Positions 12,046 to 22,689 are shown, counted from the first letter of the stretch. The stretch: 64,000 nt of DNA from Prosapia bicincta (GCA_036971475.1 JBAIZL010000001.1:135812692-135876691), one strand, 5' to 3'. Notes: generated by a model not told the origin, from the letters alone. Made by a program: numbers and translations.

Positions 12046-12199
12046 ATAAAATTTCCCATTAGTGAATGAAAACCTAATAAATTTAATTCATTAAAATTTT
12101 TTCGTTACTTTTTCAACTTTAGCAGGAATTTTTCAATTAATTTTTGTTTCAATATATGCATGAAATGTAAGCCCTAAGCTTATAATAAATTCCTTGTTA

Positions 12200-12470
12200 C
12201 AAATTGCTGGCATCTAGCGGCTGCGACCAGAACTAATCCCTTACAAGTTATTAATTTTGTGACTTCGCAAACAATTGAAAAATTGGATAAAGCTAATGTT
12301 TTCCCGTTTTAATCCCTTAAGCGGTTTAGTTTTGCGTAATTCAATGATCAGCTTTTTCGGTAGAAGGGGTTGGGCAACAGTTTCGAGTAAGCTTCGGGGT
12401 TTCTCCTGTGAAGTATGAGAACGACGTATGTTGGCAAATCCACACGCCATCTCTCTCCACCGTAGCGCTG
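12200..12470 (-). repeat. Segment E with conserved minus-strand ORF, unidentified
   Basis: Bounded on its left by AAATTGCTGGCATCTAGCGG. The minus strand is open from 12450 to 12241: MACGFANIRRSHTSQEKPRS, then LIIELRKTKPLKGLKRE. The copies at 24973-25233 and 51632-51868 keep the same frame and the LIIELRK.KPLK.LKRE core. Degenerate copies lie at about 32105 and 34070. It always sits beside a PLE 3' end, so it may be part of that element. No family recognised. Confidence 0.4.
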
Positions 12471-12559
12471 CAACAAGGCAAATTATTCACATTTATTGTG
12501 GCGTTTAGAGAAACCAATATTATTGTAGTTTACAACGGTTAAAATAAAACATTTCACTC

Positions 12560-13600
12560 TAATTCCACTGCACAGTTTATTAAAAAAAACAGACTAGTTT
12601 CGTCGACGATGTCACCTTTATCAGTGCTTGGGTACTACTAATACATTTCATCAAGGTACATAATTATAAATTAACCAAAGGCTTATCGTACAACTATAAA
12701 ACAAACAAGATAATACATTTAAAAGTCAAAAATAAAAACATCCTAACCTACAGAAAGCAAAATTCCTTACTCATGAGCGTTATCTATTATACATTATTAT
12801 TTACCTTATCATCAATATACTAACATTTAACAAGGCTAAAACAGATTTAAAATATTTTATATAAATACCCGCTATATACTATTTACTTATACAATAAATT
12901 TATTACAAAACTATAACTAAAAACAGAAAATCAAGTTGAAGATTATTAAATAAATAATAAAATTTACACATTACTTAAAACATTTTATCTAGCGGTAGCA
13001 ACATTTTAAACACTTATTAAGTCTTAAACAGAAAACACAGTAAGTAACTTAACTGAAAGAAGAAAATAACGAAAAAACAACAAAAACTATAAAAAAGAAA
13101 ACACTAAACTGATAAAACAACAAATGTTTAGCGAAATAACACAGAATGTAGAAAAAAATGGGAGGAACCATGGAGCAGTTCTCCAAGGGTGTTGTCTGAG
13201 ACATCTCGAAATTTGTTTATAAACCAGGTTTCTCAAGCATCAAGAGTGTTGTACCTCGCAACATGTTTATAAAAACCAAGGATGGTCAGACTTAAAGAAA
13301 TGCTGGTTGTCTAGGCAATGGTTGGCATCGCTGAGTAAGTATTCAGGTTTGTTGTTTTAAAACGAGCAAAGTGTCCTAATACTCCTACGGGATTGGGCAA
13401 TATATAATCCATTGCACATCTCTCATTTTATGCTATAAATTCCCAATTTCTCACAGTTATCTGTTATTGTCCTTAGGAGGTCCAAACAATCTACCCAAAC
13501 TATCCTGAAGTAACTGACACTCGAAGTCTTCAATACTAGCGTGGCCCTTCATAGCCACGCTATATAGCGGAGGGTTGTAAGCTACCCTAACCCAGCTGTA
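12560..13600 (-). mobile_element. Penelope-like element 3' end (degenerate GIY-YIG)
   Basis: On the minus strand GIYSIK (13444-13427), a TGA where the family has a Cys codon, then EMCNGLYIAQSRRSIRTL and ANHCLDNQHFFKSDHPWF match the PLE-type GIY-YIG endonuclease (GVYKI.C..C...YIGQT.RSL.TR...H....H.F). Stops and frameshifts make it inactive. Downstream on the same strand, after an AT-rich tail, comes a hammerhead-like core (12597-12624), the order known for PLEs (RT, GIY-YIG, ribozyme-bearing terminal repeat). No reverse transcriptase palm is seen to the right. Confidence 0.65.
12597..12624 (-). ncRNA. Hammerhead-like core in PLE terminal region
   Basis: The minus strand reads CTGATAA, one A, a pairing stem (GGTGAC / GTCGAC with ATC between) and GAAAC. 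A canonical core is CTGANGA-stem II-GAAA. Here the conserved G after N is A, and one extra base precedes stem II, so this is probably a decayed ribozyme. PLEs are known to carry hammerheads at this position. Confidence 0.4.
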
Positions 13601-13975
13601 TTTTTGTTTGCTCTTCCCTGGCTAAGGTTGTTCTAGCCATTCTGTTTTTCTTAATATTGGCTTTTCTTATGATTTTAGATTACTTTTTACATCCTATAAA
13701 CATAAGTAGAGTGTGCATCGTTACAGGGTATCGGCGTGGCTGCCTTACACGCCTTTGTAAACGACAAACATAACCTCTCTCTCAGTGATCGCTCTCACAC
13801 ACCATCGCTTTCTTTAACATTGTTTTAATCATTTTTATAAAAGCTTCCACACGATAGTAAAAAGTACATCGAGCTGGAGGTACCTACAAATCAAAAAAAA
13901 TAATGTTTTGTAAGTTTTTAAAAAGTTTATTTTTGTGTGATATTTTTTGACCAAATTAAAATATTTACCGTAATT
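13600..13975. other. Unit spacer, no gene seen
   Basis: AT-rich sequence partly shared with 25590-25770 and 26400-26720 (motif ACACCTTTGTAAACGACA). In B' most of it is replaced by the G-rich insert at 53128. Confidence 0.5.
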
Positions 13976-13979
13976 TTAA

Positions 13980-14280
13980 GCACTATTTATGGTTACCGAG
14001 GATTTAAACAAAATTTTTTCTTTGCTTGAGATATATCTTCGTCTTTTACCTGAACATCATAACTACCTTAATTTGATGAAAAAACATATTCTACAATATT
14101 TATCACCTGTTAGGGTGGCCTCAGCACAATGCGAAAAAACCTTGGCATCAATATAGTGCTTTTAAAGAGAGGTGTCTCAATATAAACCTCTTTGCCGCTC
14201 TCAGCAGAGCGCCCCTAAATAGACATTAAGGTCGCAAAGTTTAGAGACATATAAGAGACGAGACGGAAGGTAAATTAAAT
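13980..14280. repeat. Dispersed repeat with CTCAGCAGAGCGCCCCT core
   Basis: Related copies at about 27340-27500, 35845-36010 and 53835-54120 share TTTTAAAGAGAGGTGT and CAGCAGAGCGCCCCTA. Always upstream of the hairpin repeat. 14280-14600 also matches 36010-36360. No coding potential I trust. Confidence 0.6.
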
Positions 14281-14629
14281 TTTCTGTGACACGAGTCTGA
14301 AACGAAAGCTTTTACTTGACGGAGTTCGAGTTTTCCGTAACAGATAGCGCGTGACATCTCTTGTTGCCTCGCGTAATTAGCAAAATGTGTAGCAAAATTC
14401 CGAAAGCTGATCCCGGCAAAACCTGACACTGAAGCATTCTGATCGTCTGCAGTGGGAACATTGCAGCAAAACTTCAATTAATGAGATACAACAGTAAGGG
14501 TTATGGAAATATAAGAAGTCCTACGATAATCAATACACGTGCAACGCTTGGCTGATGCAAAACTATAAAAGTGTTTTCAAAACATTTTTACCCATAAATA
14601 AATAAAACCCTTTGAAACCACAACATATT

Positions 14630-14789
14630 TTTATTTATGGCCTGATGTACATTTCGATTGTAAAGCAATCATCTTCAGAGGAAATAACTACAAGACTTCT
14701 TTTGGGCACTATAAGAAATGCGTCTTGTGGTAACGTCTTCTAAAGGTGATTGCTTTGCAATTGAAATGTACATCAGGACATAAATAAAA
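14630..14789. repeat. About 160-bp hairpin repeat with hammerhead-like arms
   Basis: Left arm (about 14630-14697) and right arm (about 14718-14789) are inverted copies: CCTGATGTACATTTCGATTG pairs with CAATTGAAATGTACATCAGG. On the minus strand the left arm reads CTGAAGA, T, GATTG-CTTTA-CAATC, GAAA: a perfect CTGANGA core and a 5-bp stem II with one extra base. Copies at 27592, 36376 and 54474; single-arm versions at 22662 and 61735. 14826-14930 continues with a segment also seen at 17105, 36577 and 54675. Confidence 0.75.
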
Positions 14790-14942
14790 CGTTAAGTAGT
14801 TAAAGAGGTTTAATTTATTTATAATTAAAATTTTGGTTCTGCACTTGGGAGAGCCCCAACAGAAGTGATAACAAAATAGAGCTAATAGTATCCCAAAATG
14901 TTCAACGTAAATCGCCAAAAATATGATTTCAGGACATATGCC

Positions 14943-15145
14943 CTAAGTCGTTGTTGCGGCCTTGAAGTTAGAATTATATACCATACGTGTAACATAATGG
15001 CGCCACGTCATCTCCAGTGATTGCACAACATCGTCGATAAATCTCACGGTCTTGAAATATTCAGGTGGCCTTGCATTAGCGGATCCTCTCCTCCCTTTCA
15101 ATATAATAATATTCATGAAAGCTGAAAGCCTGGTTCTTCTCTTCA
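14943..15145 (-). CDS. Unidentified ORF (copy 1)
   Basis: The minus strand reads MKRRTRLSAFMNIIILKG, ARPPEYFKTVRFIDDVV, QSLEMTWRHYVTRMVYNSNF, ending KAATTT and a stop at 14943. The copy at 54787 is nearly identical, and an older copy at 45068 keeps the PPEYFK.VRFI.DVVQSLEMTW core in frame. Conservation over an older paralogue hints at coding origin, but no family is recognised and upstream splice or start signals are unclear. Confidence 0.3.
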
Positions 15146-15149
15146 TGTT

Positions 15150-16669
15150 ACGATTGACAAGCAACACGAAGCAGCTAATTAGAACAAGCAACGTTTCTTT
15201 AAGTTTAAAGGAAAACACATATTACAAGTTTTTGCTGGGACACTTCTCGCGATCACCGCTTCCAAATGGGCGCTTTAAAGTAGACAAAACAGATAAAGGC
15301 TGAGTAAAACTACACAAGGCACTTATCTACTGACTAGTTAAACTGTCTTTTATACTCTTCTTTAATTTTACGTTTGTATAGACAAGTGCTTAAACCGAGC
15401 AAACAAAATTTATTACGTTCTTAAGAAATTAAAAAGGTGCAGTAGAAGAGAAGGATAAAACTTGTAGGCTTGGCTCTGTAACCTGATGTCATGTCACCTT
15501 CTATAAATAAAAAAAATACCAATCACTTTCGTAGAAATTAATTTAGGCTTTTATTTCTTTGAATTCATTTCCCACAACTAGCAATATTTCATTTTGTTAC
15601 TAAATGTTTGATGCTAATGACCTGTCATATGACAATTTATAAGCCTTTGAGGTTGAGTATAAAGCCATTAAATTTTATTTTAATAAATATCTTGCTTTCT
15701 TTACATTTTCTACTTGCCGCTCCCTCAGTTATCTTGTAGTGGGCATTGTTGTTAACAAACTCAGTTTTATTCAGATTGAACCGAGTTGGCGTCTATCTTT
15801 TTGCTTAAACCAAATTAACTATCCTAACAGTTAGAAATGTTACTACGTATTAAGATATAATATAACGTAACCACCACTCCTTCTCTAGGATTCGAATGAA
15901 TTGAACACCTGCATGGACGGACGGAATTGTTGATTTCCCTCTGTTTCTATTTACAGTTTCCAGACATTCTTTATTCCATGCAAGGAATAGTGAATTCATC
16001 ATTTAGAATACAAAATCCGATGTCATGAGACGTTGGGCCCGAGCCACATAGTTGTAGCCAATTTTGATACATTAACTGATCTTGTATTGAACTCTCTGTC
16101 TTATGGTTTCTTTCTTATATTTAATTGCAATAAGAATTTAGTTTAACAGATCTCTAACTTGATCCCTCATCATAACGCGGGCTGTTTGAATGAAATATTT
16201 AAATTTTTTTTTGTAATCTGGCTTTCATCACAGGTAACTAGTATACGCTGAATCGTTGACCGCTGTAGTTAAATTGCCTACGGAACGCCGTGTGTTGTCA
16301 GTTTGGGTTTGCAGTGTATGTTGTTTTGATAGATTCAATAAATCATAAGACAATTTTAAAGTAACTATTTGTACCAACGTTTTTGGCTATTAATTGCACA
16401 CCTAACATTTATAAAGCGTCCAAATAATGTTTTAATTAAGTATATTTAAGTAACTAAACTGTCACTCTGTCTTTAAAGCGTTTACTCTCTTTGATACTTT
16501 ATAAACACTCTACTCTCTGAAACCCTTCTGCAAGTGGTAATGTCTAGTGATTTCCATCCGCTACTTCTAGACGTTTCCAGGAGTTACTCTGAGGGAGGTG
16601 TGAGGCAGTGGCGACGAGTTGTAAAACTATCAAACGATGTGGCAAAACCACTGGCGGGTCTGTAGCTAT

Positions 16670-16675
<6 letters not shown>
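15150..16675. other. Repeat-unit spacer, no gene seen
   Basis: AT-rich sequence with a near-identical copy at 55000-56350 and an older relative at 45240-46950 (shared AGCGGGCGC/GGGCGCTTTAAAGTAGAC and GAACGCCGTGTGTTGTCAG). No supportable ORF or RNA. Confidence 0.6.
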
Positions 16676-16755
<80 letters not shown>

Positions 16756-16772
16756 CTGTGTGTGTGTGTGTA
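16676..16772. repeat. (TA)n(TG)n microsatellite
   Basis: About 27 TA units followed by TG units interrupted by one TCTG. The locus is absent from B' because of the deletion described for 16505-17430. Confidence 0.95.
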
Positions 16773-17460
16773 CAGTTATACCTTCGATTTGCAAACTATG
16801 CCCAGCGTAAAGCTATAATCCGTCTCGTGATTAAGACCTGTCCTGCCTGCGTTGTAGAAATAATGTCTTAATTATGCAAACAAGGCAACCAACATAACAA
16901 GCTGTATATATTGTATTCTTGAAGTTTCAAATATCCCTTAAGAACCGTTATATCAATAAAATTATAACCCTGGCATTTCTGTAACGTCAGTTTCTGACCT
17001 CATATTTCAAGTTACATTGCAGTAGTTAAATATAAGAGTCATAAACTTTGTGTAGGGACATCAACACCGATGCAATATATGGAGGGGTTTTTTCGTTAAA
17101 AAAAATTGGTTCTGGCATTCGGGTTAGTTCCGACAGAATAAAAAATAACAAAATAAAAGTAATATTTTCCCAAAACGTTTAACGAAAATCAATGAATATA
17201 TGAATTCATAAATTATTATTCAATGTTTACATCTTTGTTTGCAGAATGTATCTAATAAAGAGTAATATTTACATAGTTATAATAAACATAATATGGCAAA
17301 TAAATATCAAATATTAGACGTTTACTGAATACAGATTTTTCTAACAAACTCAATTAAAATCAGTTTTTAAAAGATTAAAAAGGGCCTAAAAAGCTTTACT
17401 ATCAAAATTTGATTAAAAATACATACCTTATTACTATCGTTATATTGCATTATTTATCAA
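16773..17460. other. Copy-1-specific stretch, no gene seen
   Basis: About 0.9 kb (roughly 16505-17430) is present here and absent at 56345 in B'. Its middle (17105-17190) is an older copy of the segment at 14833-14925. No ORF supported. Confidence 0.6.
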
Positions 17461-17461
17461 A

Positions 17462-18140
17462 ATTGTATATAACTATGATTGGCTTGAGATTTATTTTGTT
17501 GTAGTTTCTTTCTTGATAAAGCCATGATAGGCTTGAGATTTATGTTGTAGTTTCTCTCTTGATAAAGCCATGATTGGCTTGAGGTTGGTGTGGTTGTAGT
17601 TTCTCTCTCGATAAAGCAATGATCGGCTTGAAGTTTATGTGGCTGTAGTTTATCTTTTAAAAAAGCCATGATTAGCTTGAGGTTTATGTGGTTATAGTTT
17701 CTCTCTTGATAAAGTCATGATTGGCTTGAGGTTGGTGTGGTTGTAGTTTCTCTCTCGATAAAGCAATGATCGGCTTGAAGTTTATGTGGCTGTAGTTTAT
17801 CTTTTAAAAAAGCCATGATTAGCTTGAGGTTTATGTGGTTGTATTTTCTCTCTTGATAAAACCATGATTGGCTTGAGGTTTATGTGGTTGTAGGTTCTGT
17901 TTAGAAAAAACCATGATTAGCTTGAGGCTTATGTGGTTGTAGTTTCTCTCTAGAAAAAGCCGTGATTGGCTTGAGGTTTATGTGGTTGTAATTTCTCTCT
18001 CGATAAAGCAATGATCGGCTTGAGATTTATATTGTAGTTTTTCTCTTTATAAAGCTATGATAGGCCTAAGTTGTATGTGGATGTAGTTTTCTCTTTTGGT
18101 AAAATCATGATTGGCTTGATGTTAATGTCGATGTAGATTC
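17462..18140. repeat. 49-bp minisatellite with 147-bp higher-order period
   Basis: About 14 units of a 49-bp repeat (GATAAAGCCATGATTGGC, TTGAGGTTTATGTGG, TTGTAGTTTCTCTCTT). A three-unit block beginning at 17559 is repeated at 17706, exactly 147 bp later. The copy at 56401 has the same internal structure. Confidence 0.95.
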
Positions 18141-18189
18141 TTCGTACTTTAAAGGAACATGGTATATAGTTTGTATGGGTTGCATTTCG

Positions 18190-18696
18190 GCTGTTACATT
18201 AGGATTACAATATGATTGTGTGTACGAGTGAGAAACACAAAACTGTTATTGTTCATAAAGTTCCCCACAATGTGCAGCAATACTAGATCTGCAGTGTGTT
18301 CCAATGTACACAAGGAAACCAAACAGCGAACCATTTGGTCGATTGTCTTTTGCATTTGCTCGGCAAACAGTCGAAACCAAATACAAAACGTAATGACATT
18401 GGCAAACACCCACGGTACATATTGGGAACATAATATGTAGAAGTGATCCATCAATATCCGCAAACAGTGGCTTTAGAGGGGAGATCTATTTGTTTTGCCT
18501 TCATAATGGATATTACTTTATTTCCTTTAGTGTAAAGATTGACCGATTACAGACTCGTGACTGAGCGTTACTACTCCATGAGTGTTACTACATCTACGCC
18601 TGACGTGTTTGTTCATTGGGGCTCTTACTATTTCGTCTAAATTTTCATTCCTGTTCAATACTTTCATAAGAGTGTGTATGTGGCTTATAGATGTAG
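18190..18696. repeat. Segment C, copy 2 (intron-like, leads into Arg-rich exon)
   Basis: Homologous to 8990-9560, 48395-48960 and 57135-57635. It ends in a TTATAGATGTAG acceptor directly before the Arg-rich exon. Overlapping ORFs on both strands look incidental. Confidence 0.65.
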
Positions 18697-19181
18697 GACC
18701 AAGGGCCTGCGTCGTCGTCGTCTTCGCCGCCGGATACTGTTGCGGTATCCAAGAAGGCTGCTCCCCCTCGTAGAGGAAGTACCGCAACACGGAGTACAGG
18801 GAGGATCCCGCTGCTGTGACTACCGGCTGGGAGAGAGTGTGGCGTCGCCGCCGTCGGCCGAAGACCAAGCCGGCACGTGTCGAGGAGTTGAAGAGGAAGT
18901 ACTTCTTCTGGGACTCCGAAGAAGCCAACGACACATGTACTGAGCTGATCCCGGACGACGAGCTCAATACATCGTTTAAGGAAATCACTGAGCTCGTCCT
19001 AGCTCCGGGTGTCTGCATCCAGGACAAAGGATTCGCAGAAGACCACATCCAACTCTATGAAGACCTTATGAGGGACGATGTGGAACAGGAGCTCAGGGCT
19101 AAACGCCGGTGGCGCAACAAGCAGCGGGCATGGCGAAGGCAACGACGCAGAGAAGCGGAAGCAGCCTCCCTATTAAAATAA
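18697..19181 (+). pseudogene. Arg-rich C-terminal exon, frameshifted copy
   Basis: Identical in layout to the intact exon at 57636-58121 but one base shorter: CCTCGTAGAGG here against CCTCGTAAGAGG there. The lost A creates an in-frame TAG at 18771-18773. Downstream the frame stays open for about 125 codons: GWERVWRRRRRPKTKPARV, then KRKYFFWDSEEANDT, ELIPDDELNTSFKEI, CIQDKGFAEDHIQLYEDLMR and the Arg-rich end RRWRNKQRAWRRQRRREAEA. A poly(A) signal (AATAAA, 19261) follows the stop by 80 bp. Its GC content stands far above that of the surroundings. No family recognised. Confidence 0.6.
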
Positions 19182-20520
19182 GTTATTTTCTGTATTAAGT
19201 AAATTGTATTTTTCTCATTTTTTCTAAATATATGTAAAATTTTTGTAAAAATTCTTTGACAATAAATATAGCTATATATATATATATTGTAAAATAATAA
19301 TATTATCATCAATAATAATAATACTACTAAACAAACTACTTGACCGATTGAAATGAAATTTTGCATGAAGAGATGGATCTACCTGAGATGGATCTATTAG
19401 TTATAAAACTATATCATACCCGGTATCAGTTATTGCAAACTATTGTTTATTAGCTTTTATTTTATACTACTTCGTTTCTAACCTGACATTCAATCACTTT
19501 AGTTAGTGTCAACACTAAATATAATCAGTAGATGGCGATAATCCACTATGACATACAGCTGATACATGACTTGAGTGAATATTATGATTGCATACAACCA
19601 AGGTTTATACGTTTTTAGATTAGTAGCATAACAGCTATTTTAATGCATAGATCATATTACTTTAATATCTTTACGTTGTTAAATTAATATACTATTGTAT
19701 AGAAATCGTTTTTCAATTTTATATTTTAATAAATTTAATTATTTAATGATGATTGATTTCATTTAAATGTTAGGCAGTGTTGTTTAAATATAGTTGTTTT
19801 CAGAGACCGTAATACGTGGTTAGAATTGAGGATGTCAGTTTTTCTTTAAATTTAAAAGAAATGTATTTAGAGGTGATTATGTATAATTTACTGAGATAAT
19901 TTAGAGGTGATTTGGGTTTTTATTTCTTTTATGCGTTCTTGGTAGATACATATTCTTCACAACGAAAAGAAAAATAATAAACAATACACAACCGAACAAT
20001 ATAAAATATACAAACATTTCGAACTACGCCCAACACACATGCTCAACACCTAATTACAATATAACTCACAAACACTTCTCGACATCATAACTCTTAATAC
20101 TCAGCAAAATACAAACCACCCTAACCTACAAAAACCTTGAGATCAGTTACGGTCAGAGTTGACAATGCGACACATCTCCCGAAATGGCCGTCCTCAACAA
20201 TATAAAGTAAGTGCTACCATAGGCAAGTGTAACAATTTACCAGTGATTATAGTTAAAAACTATATGGCACATAATGTCTGAAAATGTCTCGTTTTCTCTT
20301 ATGTTTGTTCACTAGACACGTCAAACCATACGGGCATAACCAACTCTTTCCTTCAGCTTGTGATGATAAAGTCATGTTCACAAATTAGATATAAAATAAA
20401 AAATACAGAAAATTGTCATCAAGGAGAATTTTTAAAATAAAGTTTTATTTTGTATAGGTGTTAAACAGAAACATTAAATAGAAATAATAAAACAACAAGT
20501 TAGTTTTACTAATGCCGAAA
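19182..20520. other. 3' flank and AT-rich spacer, no gene seen
   Basis: Contains the probable 3' UTR (to about 19290), a short TA tract, and otherwise AT-rich sequence collinear with 58122-59490. No ORF or RNA supported. Confidence 0.6.
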
Positions 20521-20606
20521 CAAATATGTATTTAATCACTGCAACAAATATTTTCTTTGTTATACTAAAGGCTTTGCTGTTTGCCTGCCTCACTTTATCG
20601 ATACAG

Positions 20607-20807
20607 TGCCAGTATTATCTCGATTCCGCGTGTGATATTTACCGCGTATTTTATAGGCAAACAGAGCGGCATTGTGGCGTACACAAGGAAGCTCTTAGCG
20701 CTAAGTGCGGCGATCCTGTTACCCAAGGCTTACCCTTTGTCGCCGGCACAACCTCTCCTGTAAATAGTGCGGAGAAGGGTGAATATCCTCTTCAGGGAAA
20801 CGTTTAA
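20607..20807 (+). CDS. Exon-like ORF X, Cys-containing, copy 1
   Basis: A pyrimidine-rich acceptor (TTGCCTGCCTCAC, TTTATCGATACAG, ending 20606) precedes a GC-richer frame: CQYYLDSACDIYRVFYRQ, HCGVHKEALSAKCGDPVTQG, ending EYPLQGNV and a stop. The frame is also open upstream through the acceptor (LFACLTLSIQ), so a short secretory-type N-terminus is possible instead of an exon. A second overlapping frame (about 60 codons) is also open in all three copies, which weakens the case. Related copies: 29963-30142 and 59575-59841. No family recognised. Confidence 0.35.
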   Translation, partial: CQYYLDSACDIYRVFYRQTERHCGVHKEALSAKCGDPVTQGLPFVAGTTSPVNSAEKGEYPLQGNV

Positions 20808-21254
20808 TGGACTCGCAGTTTTGTCATCGTGTGTACTGAAAGCTTTATACTGGGTTATGTAACCAACCTGTAGTACATTTAGACTGCCATGATGTTACAC
20901 ATATTTTGTAACATTTATAAGCTTTTCCCGTAACATATTCCTTGGTAGAACAGCTTAGTTACTACGGGATAAACTTGTAGAAAACGATTCCGTTAACATA
21001 TTTCTCATTTTAAGAATTTAAAATTTACGTTTACTTTGTATACAGACAATCTTAGACTAAATCAGGACATAGATTATCTATAAAATTCTCCATTAATCCA
21101 AGCCGCCTTCTATCAACGTAAATGAAAATATAACATGTGAAGGAGTCTCGGATGACTCTCTTGTTATTAAAGAAAGGTTTTGTAACATGCTTTTGCTGTG
21201 TTTACAAACGATGCATACAGATCGTGCAAGACTTCGCCATGTTGCGTTGCCTAA
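20808..21254. other. Spacer, no gene seen
   Basis: AT-rich, shared with 30150-30620 and 59842-60240. No ORF or signal I can support. Confidence 0.5.
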
Positions 21255-21575
21255 ATGTTTTTGATAGAATTTGATAGAAAAGTTGATTGAAGTCCAATAT
21301 CTTTAAATTGATTGAGGCTCAATTTGATTGATGTTTAGTCTCTTTAAGTTGATTGAAGTTTAAATCTCTTCAAGTTGATTGATGATTAATCTCTTTAAGT
21401 TAATTAAAGTCTAATCTCTTCAAGGTGATAGAAGTTTAATCTCTTTAAGTTTATTGAATTATAATCTCTTTAAGTCGATTGAAGTTAAATCTCTTCAAGT
21501 TGGTTGAAGTTTAATCTCTTTAGGTTGATGGAAGTTTAATGTCTTTGGGTTGATTTAAGTTTAAATATCTCGCTC
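21255..21575. repeat. 25-bp minisatellite
   Basis: About 13 irregular copies of CTCTTTAAGTTGATTG / AAGTTTAAT. The locus at 60240-60650 holds about 16, including units missing here. Confidence 0.9.
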
Positions 21576-21845
21576 TATTTGCAGACCACATTGTTGGGTG
21601 AGACTCGCACTTGGTGCAGTGTAAGCATTGATATCGAACTCCCTAGACAGATATTTATAACTGGTCGGATGACTATTGCTTCCCCTGGTCTCATTACAAG
21701 ACTCTTTCCTTGACCTAACCTTAAAATCTTTCCTTTACTTCCATATTCTTCGTACAGATCATGTAACATTTTGACGCCTCCATATTGCATCTCCGTTATG
21801 CGGGGCTGTCCTCGCGATGCCTGACGCACTTCTACTCCAGAGTTC
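21575..21845 (-). CDS. ORF Y, unidentified, longest open copy
   Basis: The minus strand is open from about 21844 to 21575: GVEVRQASRGQPRITEMQ, YGGVKMLHDLYEEYGSKGK, ILRLGQGKSLVMRPGEAIVI. It begins after an AG and an in-frame TAG, as an exon would, and has no Met at its start. The copies at 9868 and 49255 differ here by a 12-nt in-frame insertion before YGGV, and 60649-60914 is nearly identical. Length-preserving change suggests a coding past. A faint likeness to the N-terminal part of mitochondrial P450s is too weak to use. Confidence 0.35.
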
Positions 21846-22017
21846 TATGCCATCTACTTATTCACATAAGTATTTACAGTACTATACTAACGAAGAATAT
21901 ATATAGTGGGGATTAGAGAGCTTCTTCAGTAAAACAAAGTGTATATGTGTAGGTGGTCAACAACAGCAATTAATTCTTATTTGGATTTAAAAAAATAACA
22001 ATAGATGAATTATTTAC

Positions 22018-22555
22018 ATGAAGCAATAGGAGATAGAAATATACAGACAGAGTAGCCAATCGCGTCCTAAAGAGCATCCGGTAGAATAAGAATATCACAA
22101 AAGAAAACAAAAAGAGAATTTGTAATACCATTATTAAAAGTATTGTAACGTACGGAAGTGAAGTATGGCAAATCAAAAATAGATCGGAAAAATTACTAAA
22201 TGAGACAGAGGTGTACGTTTGGCGCAGATCTACAAAAAAATGAGGGATTTAAAGGGTAACAAACGAGAGAATAAGATAAATAATGGGTTTCCCACACACA
22301 ATAACAGATGATGATAAAAACTAATGAGTGCGGTCATGTAGAATGAATGAGTCAAGAACACCTACCAAAGCAGATATGGAAATGACGTTGAAATGGAAAC
22401 TCCAGGGAAAACGAAAATGAGTTCGTCAAAGAAGGAGCTGAATGAAAGAAAGTAACTACAAGGTGTAAGAGAGAGGCCTAAATTAAGATGAGTGGACAGG
22501 ACAAAGGAAATAAGATAATTAATGTCGGAAGACAACGAAGAACGTTTTAAAACCG
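22018..22555 (+). mobile_element. RTE-like reverse transcriptase, C-terminal fragment
   Basis: Plus-strand translation, with shifts and stops, gives SIVTYGSEVWQIKNRSEKLL, YVWRRS, RVTNERIR, LKWKLQGKRK and near the end GRQRRTF followed by a stop, which matches how this family's ORF ends. More complete at its 3' end than the copy at 10212 but with more internal stops. Confidence 0.7.
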
Positions 22556-22661
22556 TTAATATATATATTTGATGAGAAGGAAGCTTGATGTGGAAGAAGC
22601 CTAAAGGGATTGAGATAACAAGCATGTTTCAAGTCGCCCAAGAGTCATTTGTAAAATATCT

Positions 22662-22689
22662 CTGAAGATGATTACTTTGTAATCGAAAC
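22662..22689 (+). ncRNA. Hammerhead-like core, single arm
   Basis: CTGAAGA (22662-22668), one T, a perfect 6-bp stem (GATTAC-TTT-GTAATC) and GAAAC. All conserved core bases are present, but one base is inserted before stem II. Closing helices I and III are not obvious. The B' copy at about 61734 has CTAAAGA. Confidence 0.4.

Noticed and set aside
11839..12069. Pro/Thr/His-rich ORFs in the CCCA tracts (also 23876, 51239, 62946)
   Set aside because: Open only because the tract lacks G and T-rich stops; no conserved start or ending.
18194..18463. Overlapping ORFs on both strands in segment C (also 8977-9394, 48379-48795, 57133-57402)
   Set aside because: Both strands are open in several frames and the frames differ between copies; it behaves like intron.
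21575..21845. ORF Y as the N-terminal part of a mitochondrial cytochrome P450
   Set aside because: Only a vague likeness around LHDLYEEYG; no heme-binding or other P450 motif is present anywhere nearby.
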